Source: Dyadobacter sp. CECT 9275
Lineage (GTDB): Bacteria > Bacteroidota > Bacteroidia > Cytophagales > Spirosomataceae
DNA length: 64,000 nt
NCBI RefSeq assembly: GCF_907164905.1
Contig: NZ_CAJRAF010000001.1
Coordinates: 717,001 to 781,000 of the forward strand
Direction of reading: 5' to 3'
Below the pieces are notes generated by a model. The model saw nothing but the letters and a program-made list of their open reading frames with translations, had not been told where the DNA came from and did not search any database. Below, piece by piece: positions 63,295-64,000 of this stretch. The number at the start of each line of letters is the position of its first letter. The first letter of the stretch is position 1. Made by a program: the position numbers and the translations under genes.

Positions 63295-64000
63295 ATGAAA
63301 CTATTAAAAACGACACTATGGGCACTGGCAGCGCTTGTTTTATTCCAGAACTGTTCCAAAAAGGCCGACAGCGAGAAAGAGGAAAGTGCAGCGGCCGGGC
63401 AGCCTGCCAAACGGGAGATTTGGACCAAAGAGCAAGCCAAACAATGGTACGGCCAACAGGGATGGCTTGTGGGAGCCGACTTCCTGCCAAGCACGGCGAT
63501 TAACCAGCTGGAAATGTTCCAGGAGGCATCCTTCGACACCGCCACCATCAACCGCGAACTAGGCTGGGCGGCAGGTATCGGGATGAATACCATGAGGGTA
63601 TATCTGCATGATCTTCTTTATGAGCAGGATTCAACCGGTTTTTACAAGCGCCTCGACGTTTTTCTGGACATTGCCGCAAAACATAAGATCAGGCCCTTGT
63701 TTGTTTTGTTTGATTCCTGCTGGGATCCTTTCCCGAAATTAGGGCCGCAGCGTGCTCCCAAACCTGGAGTTCACAATTCGGGATGGGTGCAAAGCCCTGG
63801 TTTTGAAGCCCTGAAAGACAGTACGCAATACCCGCGCCTCGAAAAATATGTAAAAGGTGTTGTCGGTAAATTTGCAGGTGATGACCGTATCCTGGCATGG
63901 GATATCTGGAACGAACCCGACAATACCAATAACAGCTCTTATGGCAAAGTGGAGCTTCCCAATAAAGTGGATTACGTGTTGCCTCTATTAAAAAGCTCCT
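63295..64000 (+). CDS. GH5-like (cellulase-family) lipoprotein, 5' part
   Basis: Start of a lipoprotein: lipobox LVLFQNC, then a TIM-barrel glycosidase. The acid/base Glu is in ILAWDIWNEPDNTN, and GIGMNTMRVYLHD precedes it. The window ends inside the gene, so the nucleophile Glu is not visible. The type suggests a beta-glycanase, such as a cellulase or mannanase. It follows the GH43 gene by 68 bases, completing the hydrolytic end of the locus. Confidence 0.8.
   Translation, partial: MKLLKTTLWALAALVLFQNCSKKADSEKEESAAAGQPAKREIWTKEQAKQWYGQQGWLVGADFLPSTAINQLEMFQEASFDTATINRELGWAAGIGMNTMRVYLHDLLYEQDSTGFYKRLDVFLDIAAKHKIRPLFVLFDSCWDPFPKLGPQRAPKPGVHNSGWVQSPGFEALKDSTQYPRLEKYVKGVVGKFAGDDRILAWDIWNEPDNTNNSSYGKVELPNKVDYVLPLLKSS

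Noticed and set aside
1..64000. CRISPR arrays, insertion sequences, prophage or rRNA/tRNA genes
   Set aside because: No regularly spaced direct repeats, transposase or integrase frames, or conserved RNA gene sequences were seen on either strand.

Overview
The window looks like chromosomal DNA of a free-living, glycan-using member of the Bacteroidetes, most likely order Cytophagales (a Dyadobacter- or Spirosoma-like organism). The lineage evidence is indirect: promoters of the TTTG/TAnnTTTG type (clear at csp, at the GH88 gene and at atpA), weak Shine-Dalgarno signals, a split ATP synthase locus, an ECF sigma factor with a FecR-type anti-sigma N-terminus, and many Gfo/Idh/MocA oxidoreductases with TIM-barrel sugar epimerases. 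I saw no rRNA, tRNA, transposase, prophage or CRISPR array.

Layout. 1-331: end of a MazF-type toxin gene whose last codons are shifted out of frame. 502-2931 (minus): NRDE/TANGO2-like protein, ATP-grasp ligase and LysE-type exporter in an overlapping operon of unknown purpose. 3073-4551 (minus): orphan NtrC-type sigma-54 response regulator. 4847-11562 (minus): AraC regulator, GH88 hydrolase, TIM-barrel epimerase, Gfo/Idh oxidoreductase, SDR and MFS carrier, a compact cytoplasmic route for importing and degrading a sugar, probably an unsaturated uronide. 11909-16871: ABC exporter, then tail-specific protease and FKBP isomerase. 17159-19689: atpA-atpG. 19835-23402: LolA-like and YceI proteins, then a glucuronokinase-like GHMP kinase beside galU.

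24396-30725 (plus): a bile-acid-symporter-like carrier and a DUF4230 protein, then a glutamine-synthetase-like ligase, SDR, aldehyde dehydrogenase and class-I amidotransferase. These last four together resemble a gamma-glutamylation pathway for degrading an amine or amino alcohol. 30823-36726: PyrR-like phosphoribosyltransferase, Kup K+ transporter, divergent mntH/mntR with a candidate operator between them, and an LptF/LptG-type permease. 36730-44345: DMT carrier and a surface-glycan cluster (two polyprenyl-phosphate GT2 enzymes, two GT-C-like membrane proteins, an MBOAT acyltransferase). 44446-49404: GroES-like protein, aldo/keto reductase, DUF2752 and RDD membrane proteins, polysaccharide deacetylase, cold-shock protein and a YheT-type hydrolase.

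49642-52764: serine biosynthesis from two genes. One encodes a phosphoserine phosphatase-phosphoglycerate dehydrogenase-ACT fusion, the other a SerC-like aminotransferase; a structured leader lies between them. 52927-64000: a second carbohydrate locus. It holds a Tat-exported Gfo/Idh protein, an ECF sigma gene broken into region 2 and region 4 halves, a very short FecR-like anti-sigma protein, a 1177-residue lipoprotein joining ThuA, beta-propeller dehydrogenase, HEAT, jelly-roll and azurin domains, a second ThuA protein, a Gfo/Idh protein lacking the usual EKP lysine, a TIM-barrel epimerase, a GH43 and the start of a GH5-like enzyme. By analogy with ThuA/ThuB and 3-keto-glycoside chemistry, this locus may oxidise sugars at the cell surface before cleaving them. 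The most unusual items are the azurin fusion, the split sigma/minimal anti-sigma pair, the gamma-glutamyl cluster, the NRDE/ATP-grasp/LysE trio and the serine fusion.
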